NCBI GenBank assembly: GCA_013216015.1
Contig: JABSOI010000010.1
Span: 124,001-188,000 of the forward strand
DNA from: Alteromonadaceae bacterium
GTDB lineage: Bacteria; Pseudomonadota; Gammaproteobacteria; Enterobacterales; Alteromonadaceae
Length of the DNA stretch: 64,000 nucleotides
Reading direction: 5' to 3'
Under the pieces are notes generated by a model. It ran no database searches. It was not told where the DNA came from and was given only the letters and a program-made list of their open reading frames with translations. Below, piece by piece: positions 9,101 to 18,453 of this stretch. How positions within the stretch are numbered: position 1 is the first letter of the stretch; every line of letters begins with the position of its first letter. A program made the position numbers and the translations under genes.

Positions 9101-10933
9101 TTAAACAAAATCAGCCTCAGATAAAACCGCTAGAAACTGTTCACCGAACCTTTCGAATTTAGTTGCCCCTACCCCTGTTATAGCTAACATTTCTTCTTCA
9201 TTACTTGGATGATGGTTTAACATTTCTTTTAAAGTAGCATCATTAAATATCACGAAAGCCGGAACGTTGTGTTCATTTGCTAAACGTTTTCGACATGCTT
9301 TGAGTTTAAGCCATAATGGCATATCAACTTCTTCGATATCTATTTTTTGTTTTTTACTCTTGCCACTTTTCTTAGCTCCTGCAGCTTCAAAAACATCTCT
9401 TCGAAGTTGCAGGCTTTGTTCACCATTTAAAACAGGGCGACAACTTTGTGTTAATTTTAATGATCCATAATTTTCTACATCAACGGCTAAATAGCCTCGA
9501 ACCACTAACTGCCTGAAAACACTTCGCCAGGTGTTGGAATCTAGCTCTTTGCCAATACCATAAGTGGATAAGTTTTGATGAGAAAATTGTTTGATTTTTT
9601 GATTATTAGCGCCAAGTAAAATATCTATTAAATGTACAACACCAAAACGCTGTCCACTACGGTAAACTGTTGATAGTGCTTTTTGTGCAGCAACACTTGC
9701 ATCCCAAGTTTCTGCAGGGGTTAAACAATTGTCACAATTACCGCATTGTTCCGGCGCCTGTTCATTAAAATAATTTAACAATACTTTTCTTCGACAGCCA
9801 GTAACTTCACATAAACCTAACATAGCATCAAGTTTATTGCGTTCAGAACGTTTAAATTGTTCATTTCCCTGAGAGTCTTGCATCATTTGAGTCAAGAACA
9901 TAACATCTTGTAAACCGTATATCATCCAGGCAGTTGACGATAAACCATCTCGACCTGCCCGACCAGTTTCCTGATAATAAGCTTCTATCGATTTTGGTAA
10001 ATCAACATGGGCAACAAAACGAACATCGGGTTTATCTATTCCCATACCAAAAGCTATAGTTGCTACAATAATAATTTTGTCTTCACGTAAAAAACGATCT
10101 TGATTTGTCTGGCGTACATCCGCAGATAAACCAGCGTGATACGGCAAAGCAGTAAAACCTTGTTGTGATAAATGTTCAGCAAAACTTTCAACCCGCTTAC
10201 GGGATAAACAATAAACAATACCGCAATCATTTTGATGGTTTTGCTTAATAAAATTAACTAGCTGTTTTTTAACATTACCTTTTTGACCTATTCGATACTG
10301 AATATTAGGTCGATCAAACCCAGAAATATATTTTTTTGCCTGATGTAATTCTAAACGATTAATAATTTCTTGTTTAGTACGCTCATCGGCTGTAGCGGTT
10401 AAAGCCATTCTGGGTACATTAGGAAATTGTTCATGCAAAACGGATAAGTTTAAATAATCACTACGAAAATCATGTCCCCATTGAGAAACACAATGAGCCT
10501 CGTCAATAGCAAACAAAGAAATGGGTAATTGTGATAATAATGATAAGGTTCTTGGTTGAATTAAGCGTTCAGGTGCAATGTAAAGTAAGTCAATCTCTCC
10601 CGCAATTAAACAAGTTTCAATGTGACGAACTTGCTCATAATTCAAAGTTGAATTCAAAAAACAGGCATTAACCCCTAATTGAGCTAAGGCATTAACCTGA
10701 TCTTGCATTAATGCAATTAAAGGCGAAATTACAACACCAACCCCGGAACGTACTAACGCAGGAATTTGATAACACAATGATTTACCGCCACCAGTGGGCA
10801 TTAACACTAAAATATCCTGACCGGAAATTGCCTGATTGATAATATCAGCTTGCTGACCACGGAATTCTTGATAACCAAAAGTATTTTGTAAAATATTTAA
10901 GGCTTGATTATCACTTGAAGGAGAACGATTCAT
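9101..10933 (-). CDS. recQ: ATP-dependent DNA helicase RecQ
   Basis: A 3'-5' superfamily 2 helicase that acts in RecF-pathway recombination and at stalled forks. Seen in order: the Q-motif region FGYQEFRGQQ (20-29), Walker A PTGGGKSLCYQIPA (~45), DEAHCVSQWGHDFR (~141), TATAD, the motif VI stretch QETGRAGRDG (~322), a zinc-binding cysteine set (CRRKVLLNYFNE then CGNCDNC, ~380-405), a winged-helix RQC region, and a C-terminal HRDC domain around 530-600. The length of 610 matches E. coli RecQ (609). It stands alone on the minus strand. Confidence 0.96.
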   Translation of the reverse strand: MNRSPSSDNQALNILQNTFGYQEFRGQQADIINQAISGQDILVLMPTGGGKSLCYQIPALVRSGVGVVISPLIALMQDQVNALAQLGVNACFLNSTLNYEQVRHIETCLIAGEIDLLYIAPERLIQPRTLSLLSQLPISLFAIDEAHCVSQWGHDFRSDYLNLSVLHEQFPNVPRMALTATADERTKQEIINRLELHQAKKYISGFDRPNIQYRIGQKGNVKKQLVNFIKQNHQNDCGIVYCLSRKRVESFAEHLSQQGFTALPYHAGLSADVRQTNQDRFLREDKIIIVATIAFGMGIDKPDVRFVAHVDLPKSIEAYYQETGRAGRDGLSSTAWMIYGLQDVMFLTQMMQDSQGNEQFKRSERNKLDAMLGLCEVTGCRRKVLLNYFNEQAPEQCGNCDNCLTPAETWDASVAAQKALSTVYRSGQRFGVVHLIDILLGANNQKIKQFSHQNLSTYGIGKELDSNTWRSVFRQLVVRGYLAVDVENYGSLKLTQSCRPVLNGEQSLQLRRDVFEAAGAKKSGKSKKQKIDIEEVDMPLWLKLKACRKRLANEHNVPAFVIFNDATLKEMLNHHPSNEEEMLAITGVGATKFERFGEQFLAVLSEADFV

Positions 10934-11172
10934 AATAAATATATGTGCTATAAACGGCTAATTATAAAAATTTCGCTAAACAAAATGCTTAGCAACGACT
11001 AATATCCAAACTAGGATAAACTTCATTGTGATTAATGTCCAAGACTCTATTAAGTATTGCTAATAACACAAGAGTATAAAATAAAAGCCTTTGGTATAAT
11101 GACTAAGCGTAATATGCCAATAAGCTCAAATCATTATCTAAAGAGTATTAACAAAAAGAGCATTAACCAAGC
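10934..11172. other. intergenic region between divergent recQ and mechanosensitive channel gene
   Basis: AT-rich divergent promoter region. No hairpin or operator stands out. It leads into the short tandem repeat at 11173. Confidence 0.5.
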
Positions 11173-11225
11173 AACATTAACAACACAACATTAACAACAC
11201 AACATTAACAACACAACATTAACAA
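11173..11225 (+). repeat. 14-bp tandem repeat (about 3.8 copies) upstream of mscS-like gene
   Basis: Unit AACATTAACAACAC repeated at 11173, 11187, 11201 and partly 11215. The array ends 18 bp before the ribosome binding site of the channel gene, so it is in the untranslated leader. Copy-number change would alter leader length. Confidence 0.9.
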
Positions 11226-11253
11226 AATCCATTGGATCTTGCAGGAGCAGGCA

Positions 11254-12144
11254 GTGTCAACAATAAAAACAATTTCGGGTGCTACACAAGAAACCACTAA
11301 ACATTTAATTTCATCAAACTTATTAAAAGACGAGCTTGAACAGATGACTAATGTTTACAATATCATTATCGACTTTTTTACCAATTATAGTTTCCAATTA
11401 ATTGGTGCAATCATCATTTTTATACTTGGTTATATAATTGCGGGGAAAATTTCCGGTTTTGTACTTCGTTTATGCCAGCGTCATGATCTTGATATTACTT
11501 TAAGCCAGTTTTTATCAAACACTGCAAAAATGTTAATTGTTGTGATGGTAACCATAATATCACTAGGTAAATTAGGTATTAGTGTCACTCCGTTCATTGC
11601 GGCAATAGGTGCAATATCGTTAGGTGCAGGTTTAGCCCTGCAAGGATTACTCGCGAATTATGCCGCAGGTTTTAATATTATCCTTATTCGCCCATTTGTT
11701 GTTGGCGATACCATTACCGTAAAAGGCGTCACGGGCATGGTTGAACAAGTTTTACTTGCCTACACCATACTTAAAAACGAAGATGATGTTCAAATTACTA
11801 TTCCCAATAAACACATCGTTGGCGAAATATTACTAAACTCAAAACATGACTCACTACTGGAATTAAGTGTTGGAATTGCTTATGAACATAATCCGCTTGA
11901 AGTCATTAAATTGTTAGAAGAAACCATTGAAAAACTCGACATTACCGGCGAGCAGAGAAAACCGCAAATAGGTATTGATGAATTTTCTGATAGTGCCATT
12001 ACTATTGCAATTCGTTTATGGACCCCTACCGTTAACCTTTACTCAGCAAAATATAAAGCCTATGCAGGTATATATTTAGCGCTTGATAAAGCTAAAATCA
12101 GGATCCCTTTTCCACAACGGGATGTTCACCTTATCCAGAAATAA
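11254..12144 (+). CDS. MscS-family small-conductance mechanosensitive channel
   Basis: An inner-membrane channel that opens on membrane tension to release solutes during osmotic downshock. About 296 residues, close to E. coli MscS (286). Seen: TM1 around IGAIIIFILGYIIAG, TM2 around MLIVVMVTIISLG, the pore-lining TM3 with the Gly/Ala-rich AIGAISLGAGLALQGLLANYAAG, then the beta domain beginning ILIRPFVVGDTITVKG. The GTG at 11254 is chosen because AGGAG (11243-11247) lies 6 bases ahead; a TTG at 11239 would overlap that site. A 14-bp tandem repeat precedes the ribosome binding site. Confidence 0.92.
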   Translation: MSTIKTISGATQETTKHLISSNLLKDELEQMTNVYNIIIDFFTNYSFQLIGAIIIFILGYIIAGKISGFVLRLCQRHDLDITLSQFLSNTAKMLIVVMVTIISLGKLGISVTPFIAAIGAISLGAGLALQGLLANYAAGFNIILIRPFVVGDTITVKGVTGMVEQVLLAYTILKNEDDVQITIPNKHIVGEILLNSKHDSLLELSVGIAYEHNPLEVIKLLEETIEKLDITGEQRKPQIGIDEFSDSAITIAIRLWTPTVNLYSAKYKAYAGIYLALDKAKIRIPFPQRDVHLIQK

Positions 12145-12194
12145 AAGACGAAATAAAAAACTGCAATAATACACAGAGTTTATTTACAGGCACA

Positions 12195-12908
12195 TTAAGT
12201 TATCGACTCTATTTCATCTTTAGTTAAATAGCGCCACTCACCAGGCGCTAAATTATCATCCAATTTTATTTCACCAATTTGTTCCCGATGCAAAGACACT
12301 ACTCTATTTCTTACTGCAGCAAACATCCGTTTAACTTGATGATATTTACCTTCAGTTATCGTTAATAACACTTCTCTGCTTTCATGCTTTTCATCAAGAG
12401 TATTAACAATCACTAATTCTGCAGGTTTAGTCAATGAATCTTCACCTTGCAATTGCACCCCATCTTTGAATACTTTAATAGTAGATTGTTCAACAGGATC
12501 TCTTAACCCTACCCGGTAAATTTTATTACACTGTTTTTTCGGAGAAATAATATTATGAGACCATCTCCCGTCATCGGTAATTAGCACTAATCCTGTGGTA
12601 TCAACATCTAACCGACCAGCAATATGTAAATCAAATGCTTTATCAACATCAACAAAATTTAACAACGACGGATGAACTTCATCTACATTTGAACAAATAG
12701 TATCAAGGGCCTTATGCATCATAATATAACGTGAACTACGCGCTTGTAATTCTTGACCATCTAAAGTGATATGATTATTTTCATGAACCTGGGTGGATCC
12801 ATCGGTGATCACTTCACCATTAACTTTAAGTTCACCACGTTTTAATAACTTTTTTGCTTCGTTTCGCGTAAGTTCAGTACTTTTACAGATAAATTTGTCA
12901 AGACGCAT
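12195..12908 (-). CDS. rsuA: 16S rRNA pseudouridine(516) synthase RsuA
   Basis: Converts U516 of 16S rRNA to pseudouridine. Seen: an N-terminal S4-type RNA-binding domain (MRLDKFICKSTELTRNEAKKLLKRG), then the catalytic motif AGRLDVDTTGLVLITDDG (~97-114) with the catalytic Asp in RLDxxTxG, and the KGKYHQVKRM-like motif EGKYHQVKRMFAAVRNRV near the C-terminus. The length of 237 fits RsuA (231 in E. coli). RsuA and RluE/RluF are related, and the short form with an S4 domain favours RsuA. It converges with the channel gene. Confidence 0.88.
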   Translation of the reverse strand: MRLDKFICKSTELTRNEAKKLLKRGELKVNGEVITDGSTQVHENNHITLDGQELQARSSRYIMMHKALDTICSNVDEVHPSLLNFVDVDKAFDLHIAGRLDVDTTGLVLITDDGRWSHNIISPKKQCNKIYRVGLRDPVEQSTIKVFKDGVQLQGEDSLTKPAELVIVNTLDEKHESREVLLTITEGKYHQVKRMFAAVRNRVVSLHREQIGEIKLDDNLAPGEWRYLTKDEIESIT

Positions 12909-13216
12909 ATTTTTGATTTTGGCCTGTTTTTAAAGAAATAGAAAAGATTGTGTCAGGTAACGACATGTTCCTACAAAGAATAGGTGCTATTGTAAGAGGG
13001 AATGAATAATTGAACAAGAATTTCTAGTAAAACCACCCTTTTGTTTGGTCGTTTCTCAATTTTTTACTTAACCTGAGTATAAATATGGTACTCATCAATA
13101 ACGCAATACTTGCCAACAAAAAATTACTTACGTATGATTGTGAGCAATTAAATTGCGCACAATACAACTACCAGCAAACTTAAAATAAAACTAATAAATA
13201 ACATTAAGGAATATCT
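12909..13216. other. intergenic region, divergent rsuA / membrane protein gene
   Basis: AT-rich. The only clear element is the AAGGAAT ribosome binding site just before the ATG at 13217. No repeat family member or strong hairpin is seen. Confidence 0.5.
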
Positions 13217-13699
13217 ATGCCCGAAATATCATTACTCGGTTGGTTTCACACAAGTATCGCAATACTTGCACTTATCACTGGTTTTTATTCAATAATAAAA
13301 TTCAAAGTAATTCAAATACAGCAATTAACAGGAAAAACATTTCTTTTATGTACGTTAATTGCAGCAATATCAGCACTTGCCATTTTCAGACACGGCGCAT
13401 TTGGCCCTGGCCACGCACTTGCGGTATTAACTTTAATCGCTCTATTAATAGGTGTTACAGCAGAGAAAACTCAAATATTTGGAAAACTTTCTTCCTACAT
13501 TCAGGCAATAAGTTATTCCGGGACAATTTTATTTCATATGATCCCAGCAATTACAGATGGATTAATGCGACTACCCGTTGACTCGCCTGTTGTCACCAAT
13601 ATAGAAGATCCTTTATTGAAAGGTTTTTATCTGACTTTTTTCATAATTTACATTGTTGGTGTTAGCTTACAAATAAAATGGTTACGTAATAGAAAGTGA
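13217..13699 (+). CDS. small integral membrane protein (DUF2306-like)
   Basis: A 160-residue protein with four to five hydrophobic helices (roughly 5-27, 42-60, 65-83, 95-112, 135-155). The layout of an N-terminal GWFHTSIAILALITGFYSI, a conserved FGPGHALAVLTLIAL in the middle and IPAITDGLMRLP after the third helix resembles DUF2306-type membrane proteins, but I cannot confirm the family. AAGGAAT precedes the ATG. No partner gene is evident; it converges with the pRiA4b ORF-3-like gene. The function is unknown. Confidence 0.5.
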   Translation: MPEISLLGWFHTSIAILALITGFYSIIKFKVIQIQQLTGKTFLLCTLIAAISALAIFRHGAFGPGHALAVLTLIALLIGVTAEKTQIFGKLSSYIQAISYSGTILFHMIPAITDGLMRLPVDSPVVTNIEDPLLKGFYLTFFIIYIVGVSLQIKWLRNRK

Positions 13700-13832
13700 T
13701 ATCCGTAAGTATTTCCCTAAGTAATATCCCTAAATAAAACCCGTAAATAATTTGTGAACAGAGGCGTTTACCCAAACCACTTGCATTAAGCGCCTCATAA
13801 TTTTGAATTAAATGGTTTACAAATCACATTAC

Positions 13833-14261
13833 TCAATAGTCTTCATCACCAAAATCGGGATATTGCTCTGGTTTTTTTCCTTTTTCAGCAACCAAAACCG
13901 GATATTGCTTGCCCGATTCAGGTTCTCTAGGTTTTTTACGGCTTCTGGATATTTGAAACTTCCAGCTATCTCCATAATCGAACCAGTAAAATAACTTCCG
14001 ATTTTTAGGTAATGGAAATAGTTTACTCAAAGATATATCTAAAGACCCTTCATATTCGCCGTCAAAGCGTACACGATCAAAACTCCTCAACGTACGGGCA
14101 ACATAAAATTCATAAAGGTGATCGTTATCAAAATCTACTGCATCCTGAATAACGTAATGCAAATCTTCCAAATTTTCATTTTGATCAATCTCAATATCAC
14201 ACGACCAATCATCTTTCCCCATATAGCCCGATACTAACCTAATGTTTAATGTAATTATCAT
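13833..14261 (-). CDS. plasmid pRiA4b ORF-3-like (PRiA4_ORF3) family protein
   Basis: About 142 residues from the ATG at 14261, preceded on its strand by AAGAGAG; an upstream in-frame start at 14309 lacks a better site. Seen: the family's pattern of an N-terminal strand IITLNIRLV, DLHYVIQDAVDFDNDHLYEFYV (helix then HLYEF), and the C-terminal FYWFDYGDSWKFQI, which matches the YDFGDxWxHxI signature of pRiA4b ORF-3 proteins. Members are found on plasmids, with IS1096 and in many chromosomes; their function is not established. The protein is acidic and has no membrane segment. Confidence 0.7.
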   Translation of the reverse strand: MIITLNIRLVSGYMGKDDWSCDIEIDQNENLEDLHYVIQDAVDFDNDHLYEFYVARTLRSFDRVRFDGEYEGSLDISLSKLFPLPKNRKLFYWFDYGDSWKFQISRSRKKPREPESGKQYPVLVAEKGKKPEQYPDFGDEDY

Positions 14262-14560
14262 ATTGACTCTCTTATACCTCAGGAACATAACCTCAGGAAC
14301 ATATAACAATCCAAATAATGAAATATAAATTATGGTCTAAACTTAATCGTAACAGAAAGTAACCGTAGCTTTTAATCCTGATTAATTGGTTTGTAAGGAT
14401 ATTGTTAAATAATAGATCTCAAACTGTACTTTAATAAGAAGTCGTCTGCCACGATAACTCATTTAGTTTCCAATTTAAATATTTCATATCCCATAAAATA
14501 AGTAAAACCATTTATACTAGTTAACCTATTGAATAAAAAACTATTAATGAAGTGGTAAAT
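14262..14560. other. intergenic region upstream of chemoreceptor gene
   Basis: AT-rich divergent promoter region. No operator is recognised. It runs into the 8-bp tandem repeat that precedes the receptor start. Confidence 0.5.
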
Positions 14561-14598
14561 TTAAAAAGTTAAAAAGTTAAAAAGTTAAAAAGTTAAAA
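14561..14598 (+). repeat. 8-bp tandem repeat (about 4.7 copies) upstream of chemoreceptor gene
   Basis: Unit TTAAAAAG repeated without interruption. It ends 17 bp before the ATG of the chemoreceptor gene, so it lies in the leader or across the promoter-to-start spacing. Confidence 0.9.
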
Positions 14599-14615
14599 AC
14601 CACAAATTACAGAGC

Positions 14616-16673
14616 ATGAATGTAATGATGAATGATCAAAACATGAAATTAAGTACAAAACTAATTTCCGGATTCGCTTTACCAGTAATAATGTTGTTCG
14701 TTATCGCTGCATTAATATATAGCAACATCAACTCATTATTGAAAGCTAACTTTTGGGTAAATCATACTCATGAAGTTATTTCTGAAGGTAAAGGTTTGCT
14801 AGGCAGCATGGTTGATATGGAAACAGGAATGCGTGGTTATCTTGTAGCAGGAAAAGAAGAATACCTGGATCCTTATATCGCTGGACAAAAATCATTTACT
14901 GACAATATCAACAAATTAAAAAAAACCGTAGATGACAACCCCAGACAAGTAAGACGCCTAGAGAAAGTTCAAGAACTAAGCAAAAATTGGCTCACTAAAG
15001 CTGCTGAAATACAAATTAACATGCGAAGGGAAGTTAAAAAGAGTCAGATAGCGGTAGAACACTTCAATGAAATATCTTCTCGTACTGTAGGTAAAGAAAA
15101 GTTTGATGGTTTACGAGAAGCACTTATAAAAGTTGATCAAGACTTAAAACATAAAAAAGACTTAAAAGGACAGTATATTTTACAAGGGATCCTGATGGAT
15201 ATGATAAATCAGGAAACAGGACAACGAGGTTTTTTACTATCAGGAGATGAAGCTTCGCTAGCTCCATTCAAAGATGGTCAGCTATCATTTGAACGCCATG
15301 TCGCTGAATTAAATAAACACTGGGATAAAGTTTCATATCGTGCAACAACATTGCGCAACTCGCTGGAACAGGCTGTAGCATTAGCCCAAGATTGGAAAAA
15401 TGAAGCGGCAATTCCAGAAATTGATGCTCGACGCGAAATGAATAAAATACAGACCTCAATGAGTGATATTACTGAATTCATTGATCAAGGTGTCGGTAAG
15501 AAGAATATGGATACTTTACGTGGTGTAATCGCTGAATTTATCAATGAAGAGGCTGGACTTATTAAAGGCCGTATTACCGATGCTGATAAAATTGGTGAAA
15601 GAACGATCTTGACGGCCCTTATCAGTGCTCTGTTGTCAGCAATAATTGTAAGTGTTGCAGCTTTTGTGATTATCAAAAGTATACAAAAAGAAGTTGGTGG
15701 AGAGCCGGCACATATTGCTAACATTGCCAGCTTGATCGCAGAAGGTGATTTAAGCGTTGATTTGAGTAAAACAGGTAAAGAGTCGGGTATTTATTCATCC
15801 ATGATAGATATGACTGAACGATTACGGGATATGATAACGAATATTTTACTATCAGCAGAATCACAAAGTGCAGCATCCGAAGAACTATCCTCTATCTCAG
15901 AACAAACTGGCAAAAATGTTCAACAGCAATACTCTCTTATAGATGAGATAACAGTGGCCATCGAACAAATGGGAGCAACTTCTGAAGATATGGCTAAACA
16001 AACCAATGAAGTGGCAAGGTCTGCAAATGAAGCTAGAACCCTGGTTGATCACGGTACGCAACAATCAGAGCAAGTTTCTGAAAACATCCAGAGTTTATCA
16101 AACAACTTAAGCAATGTGGCAGAAGTTATTGATGAGTTAGATGTAAGCGTTAGTAACATCTCAAATATTCTAGATGTAATTAAAGGCATCGCTGATCAAA
16201 CTAATCTATTAGCGTTAAATGCTGCGATAGAAGCTGCACGTGCAGGAGAACAAGGCAGAGGATTTGCGGTAGTTGCAGATGAAGTACGAACACTTGCACA
16301 GAATACACAGAACTCAACAACAGAAATAGAAGAGATGATCACTAAAGTACAACATGGCACTAAAGCTTCGGTCCAGGCGATGTCTAATGGAAGAAAACAG
16401 GCAGACATAATTGTTGACCAAACAGTAGAGATGAAAGGAGTATTGGGTGAAATCAAAGGCTCAGTACATAACATCACAGATATGGCAGCTCTAATAGCTA
16501 CCGCAGCAGAAGAGCAGAGTGTAGTAGTAAATGATGTAAGTACACGTTCATTGGATATTCGTGACTTAACTCAGCAAACAGGTGAAGGTTCTCAGCAAAT
16601 AGCCACCTCAACCGAAAGCTTAAAACAACTTGCAATAGGTCTGACTAAACACGTTAACCTATTTAAAATGTAA
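14616..16673 (+). CDS. methyl-accepting chemotaxis protein with two CHASE3 sensor domains
   Basis: An inner-membrane chemoreceptor that signals to CheA/CheW. 685 residues. Seen: TM1 (about 13-36, [15 protein letters not shown]); a periplasmic part holding two CHASE3-type modules, one with [20 protein letters not shown] (~70-90) and a second with [20 protein letters not shown] (~192-211); TM2 (~333-355); a HAMP-like linker (~358-405); and the cytoplasmic signalling domain with the hairpin tip [21 protein letters not shown] then [17 protein letters not shown]. The ligand is unknown. Two tandem CHASE3 modules make the sensor longer than usual. No che genes are nearby, so it is an orphan receptor gene. 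Confidence 0.93.
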   Translation: MNVMMNDQNMKLSTKLISGFALPVIMLFVIAALIYSNINSLLKANFWVNHTHEVISEGKGLLGSMVDMETGMRGYLVAGKEEYLDPYIAGQKSFTDNINKLKKTVDDNPRQVRRLEKVQELSKNWLTKAAEIQINMRREVKKSQIAVEHFNEISSRTVGKEKFDGLREALIKVDQDLKHKKDLKGQYILQGILMDMINQETGQRGFLLSGDEASLAPFKDGQLSFERHVAELNKHWDKVSYRATTLRNSLEQAVALAQDWKNEAAIPEIDARREMNKIQTSMSDITEFIDQGVGKKNMDTLRGVIAEFINEEAGLIKGRITDADKIGERTILTALISALLSAIIVSVAAFVIIKSIQKEVGGEPAHIANIASLIAEGDLSVDLSKTGKESGIYSSMIDMTERLRDMITNILLSAESQSAASEELSSISEQTGKNVQQQYSLIDEITVAIEQMGATSEDMAKQTNEVARSANEARTLVDHGTQQSEQVSENIQSLSNNLSNVAEVIDELDVSVSNISNILDVIKGIADQTNLLALNAAIEAARAGEQGRGFAVVADEVRTLAQNTQNSTTEIEEMITKVQHGTKASVQAMSNGRKQADIIVDQTVEMKGVLGEIKGSVHNITDMAALIATAAEEQSVVVNDVSTRSLDIRDLTQQTGEGSQQIATSTESLKQLAIGLTKHVNLFKM

Positions 16674-16723
16674 ACATCCTTCTGTACATACCCATGCTGT
16701 CTCCTAATACAGCATGCGGTATT

Positions 16724-16884
16724 ATACCCGTAATCATTCAAAATGCAGGTTTTGAAGCGTTTTAAAAGTCCATCTACTGCGTTGCTTTCAATCCCAATAG
16801 CCAGCTATTGCTCAATCAAGCGCCTTTTAGATAAACGTTTAAATTCACCTCAAATTCCAGCATTTCGAATGACCACGGGTATAT
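16724..16884 (+). repeat. ~160-bp MITE-like repeat, copy 1
   Basis: Ends are inverted: TATACCCGTAATCATTC at the left and GAATGACCACGGGTATA at the right. The interior carries TTGCTTTCAATCCCAATAGC and GCTATTGCTCAATCAAGCGC. Further copies lie at 29822 (inverted) and 56477. No ORF is present. It is probably moved in trans by a transposase coded elsewhere. Confidence 0.9.
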
Positions 16885-16930
16885 ATATGCGTTAACTATC
16901 CATGAAGTATATAAAGGGAATCTATATATT

Positions 16931-17985
16931 ATGAATAAATTAGTTACAGCATCACTAACTACCTGTTTGATATTATGTTGTACGAAAATTCAAGCCACTG
17001 AACTTAATATTTACGGACAGGGATATCTATCAGTAGACAATATTAATGATGGTTCACAAACTAGCCTAGCCTTCATACCACCAGTAGCTCTTCTCGTTTA
17101 GGTTTTAATGGCGAATACAAAATTAGAGAAAATTTAAAAGTAATATTTCAATATGAAACAGGTGTTGATTTAACCGCACAAGGATCAAATGACGGTAATG
17201 GCGGAGCTGATTCGTCTGGTCAAATATTCACTAAAGGTCGGCCATCTTATCTAGGTTTACAGGGAGATTTTGGCAAAATTTTAATTGGCCACATGCCCTT
17301 TCTTGATCAATGGGTCAATGATTATAACCTTTTTGCAGATCAAGTTGGTGATCTGGGAAACTTATGGGAAGCTTCCGGTATTCTAGGGCGCTCAGATAAT
17401 GTCATTTATTATATGAGCCCTGATTTTTCTGGATTCAATATTGCTGCCACATACGTACCTGATGAAAGAGTTCAGAATGCTGAGTATTACCTGATAAAAA
17501 GCAATTATACTCATGAAAATTTAACGTTAGGTTTTGCCTATACTCACTTAGGTGAGGTTCTTGAGTACAACAATGAACATACGGGATACGCTTTAACTGC
17601 TGGCTATTCATTTGATAATTTCAGTATTGGTGGCGGGTATCAAAAAGAAAGTGATATTGGTGGAATTTCTAATAATGATCGCGCTAGTTTCAGCTTAGGC
17701 GCCAGCATAAAAATTGGCCAAAATGGTAAAATAAAACTACAGTTTGCCACCAGCACAAGTGATAACAACAAAGCTGATGCTTATCAATTCGCTATTGGTT
17801 ATGATTATAATCTTGCCAAAAACACCGTTATTTATGTTGCTTATGCAAATATGAATAATGAACAGAATGTGAATTTCAGTGTAAACGGCAAAGGACACGG
17901 GGATAAAGTTGTACCATTATCAGGTAACGATCCCAGTGCATTATCACTTGGTATCATTTACCATTTCAGTCATGATTTAATGTAA
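16931..17985 (+). pseudogene. Gram-negative porin, frameshifted
   Basis: Encodes a general diffusion-type outer-membrane porin of about 350 residues. The ATG at 16931 begins a signal peptide (MNKLVTASLTTCLILC...KIQATE) and the first barrel strand ELNIYGQGYLSVDN. That frame hits a stop at 17099. The downstream frame carries on with SSRLGFNGEYKIRENLKVIFQYETGVD and runs to the C-terminal LGIIYHFSHDLM. The crossing must lie between 17062 and 17101. A single one-base indel explains it; it could be a real mutation or a sequencing error. The MITE-like repeat sits 47 bp upstream of the start. An ATG at 17293 is internal and does not make a complete porin. Confidence 0.85.
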
Positions 17986-18084
17986 CGAAATTTTAGCTGT
18001 TCAGCTCAAACTGTGCCTGTTAAATAAGTAACTAATCAGGCTGGATTTGACAAGATACGACAGAAAAAGAGAAATAGCTAGTAC

Positions 18085-18234
18085 CCATCCAGAAACGAAT
18101 GTCTACTGCGAACGTCCCACTAACACGAACTGTGCACCACAAGATGGTGTTATTTAGAATGACTAAACGCCTATATCTTGTAGAGCCCATTTCGTGTCAT
18201 TGGTAAGCCCTCGCTACGACCCGTTTCTGGACGG
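18085..18234 (-). repeat. 150-bp structured repeat with terminal inverted repeats, copy B
   Basis: Inverted relative to copy A. The ends CCATCCAGAAACG and CGTTTCTGGACGG pair almost perfectly. Helices matching copy A: TTCGTGTC (18191-18198) with AACACGAA (18122-18129); TTTAG with CTAAA (18153-18167); CACCA with TGGTG (18135-18149). It lies downstream of the porin remnant, reading toward it, and 29 bp left of the direct repeat that bounds the gene cluster. No gene is positioned to use it as a leader. Confidence 0.75.
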
Positions 18235-18263
18235 ATTGAAATGTCGTTTTATCTTGGAAATGA

Positions 18264-18279
18264 TAAATCACCGAGAATT
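18264..18279 (+). repeat. 16-bp direct repeat, left boundary of gene cluster
   Basis: The sequence TAAATCACCGAGAATT is repeated exactly and in the same orientation at 22716-22731. The two copies bracket the radical SAM/aldolase/aminotransferase cluster and are candidate target-site or attachment-site duplications. No integrase or transposase lies between them. Confidence 0.7.
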
Positions 18280-18395
18280 GCTGGTTTTTATCTATCTATG
18301 TTGTGGTACCTATTATTGTGTACTAGTATTTAAATGAGTGTGATTTTTAACGACTTATAGTGTAGTTAACTTTAATTAAACTCGAGGGTTATGGA

Positions 18396-18428
18396 ATGAG
18401 AAACAGATGGGTTCCCGGCGGGGCATAA
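18396..18428 (+). CDS. 10-residue ORF (candidate leader or precursor peptide)
   Basis: ATG to TAA encodes MRNRWVPGGA. A good Shine-Dalgarno sequence GAGGG (18384-18388) lies 7 bases before the ATG, better than those of most genes here, so translation is likely. The G+C-rich codons stand out against very AT-rich flanks. It precedes a terminator-like hairpin and the radical SAM gene in the same direction. It may be an attenuation leader (two Arg and one Trp codon) or a tiny precursor peptide. I know of no matching peptide. The coding status is not proven. Confidence 0.4.
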   Translation: MRNRWVPGGA

Positions 18429-18453
18429 TTAGCTCCTAGCATTACATTAAGTT

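Noticed and set aside
17293-17985. A 230-residue protein starting inside the porin
   Set aside because: It lacks a signal peptide and the first barrel strands; the sequence upstream continues the same porin in the same frame back to about 17083. It is the tail of the frameshifted porin.
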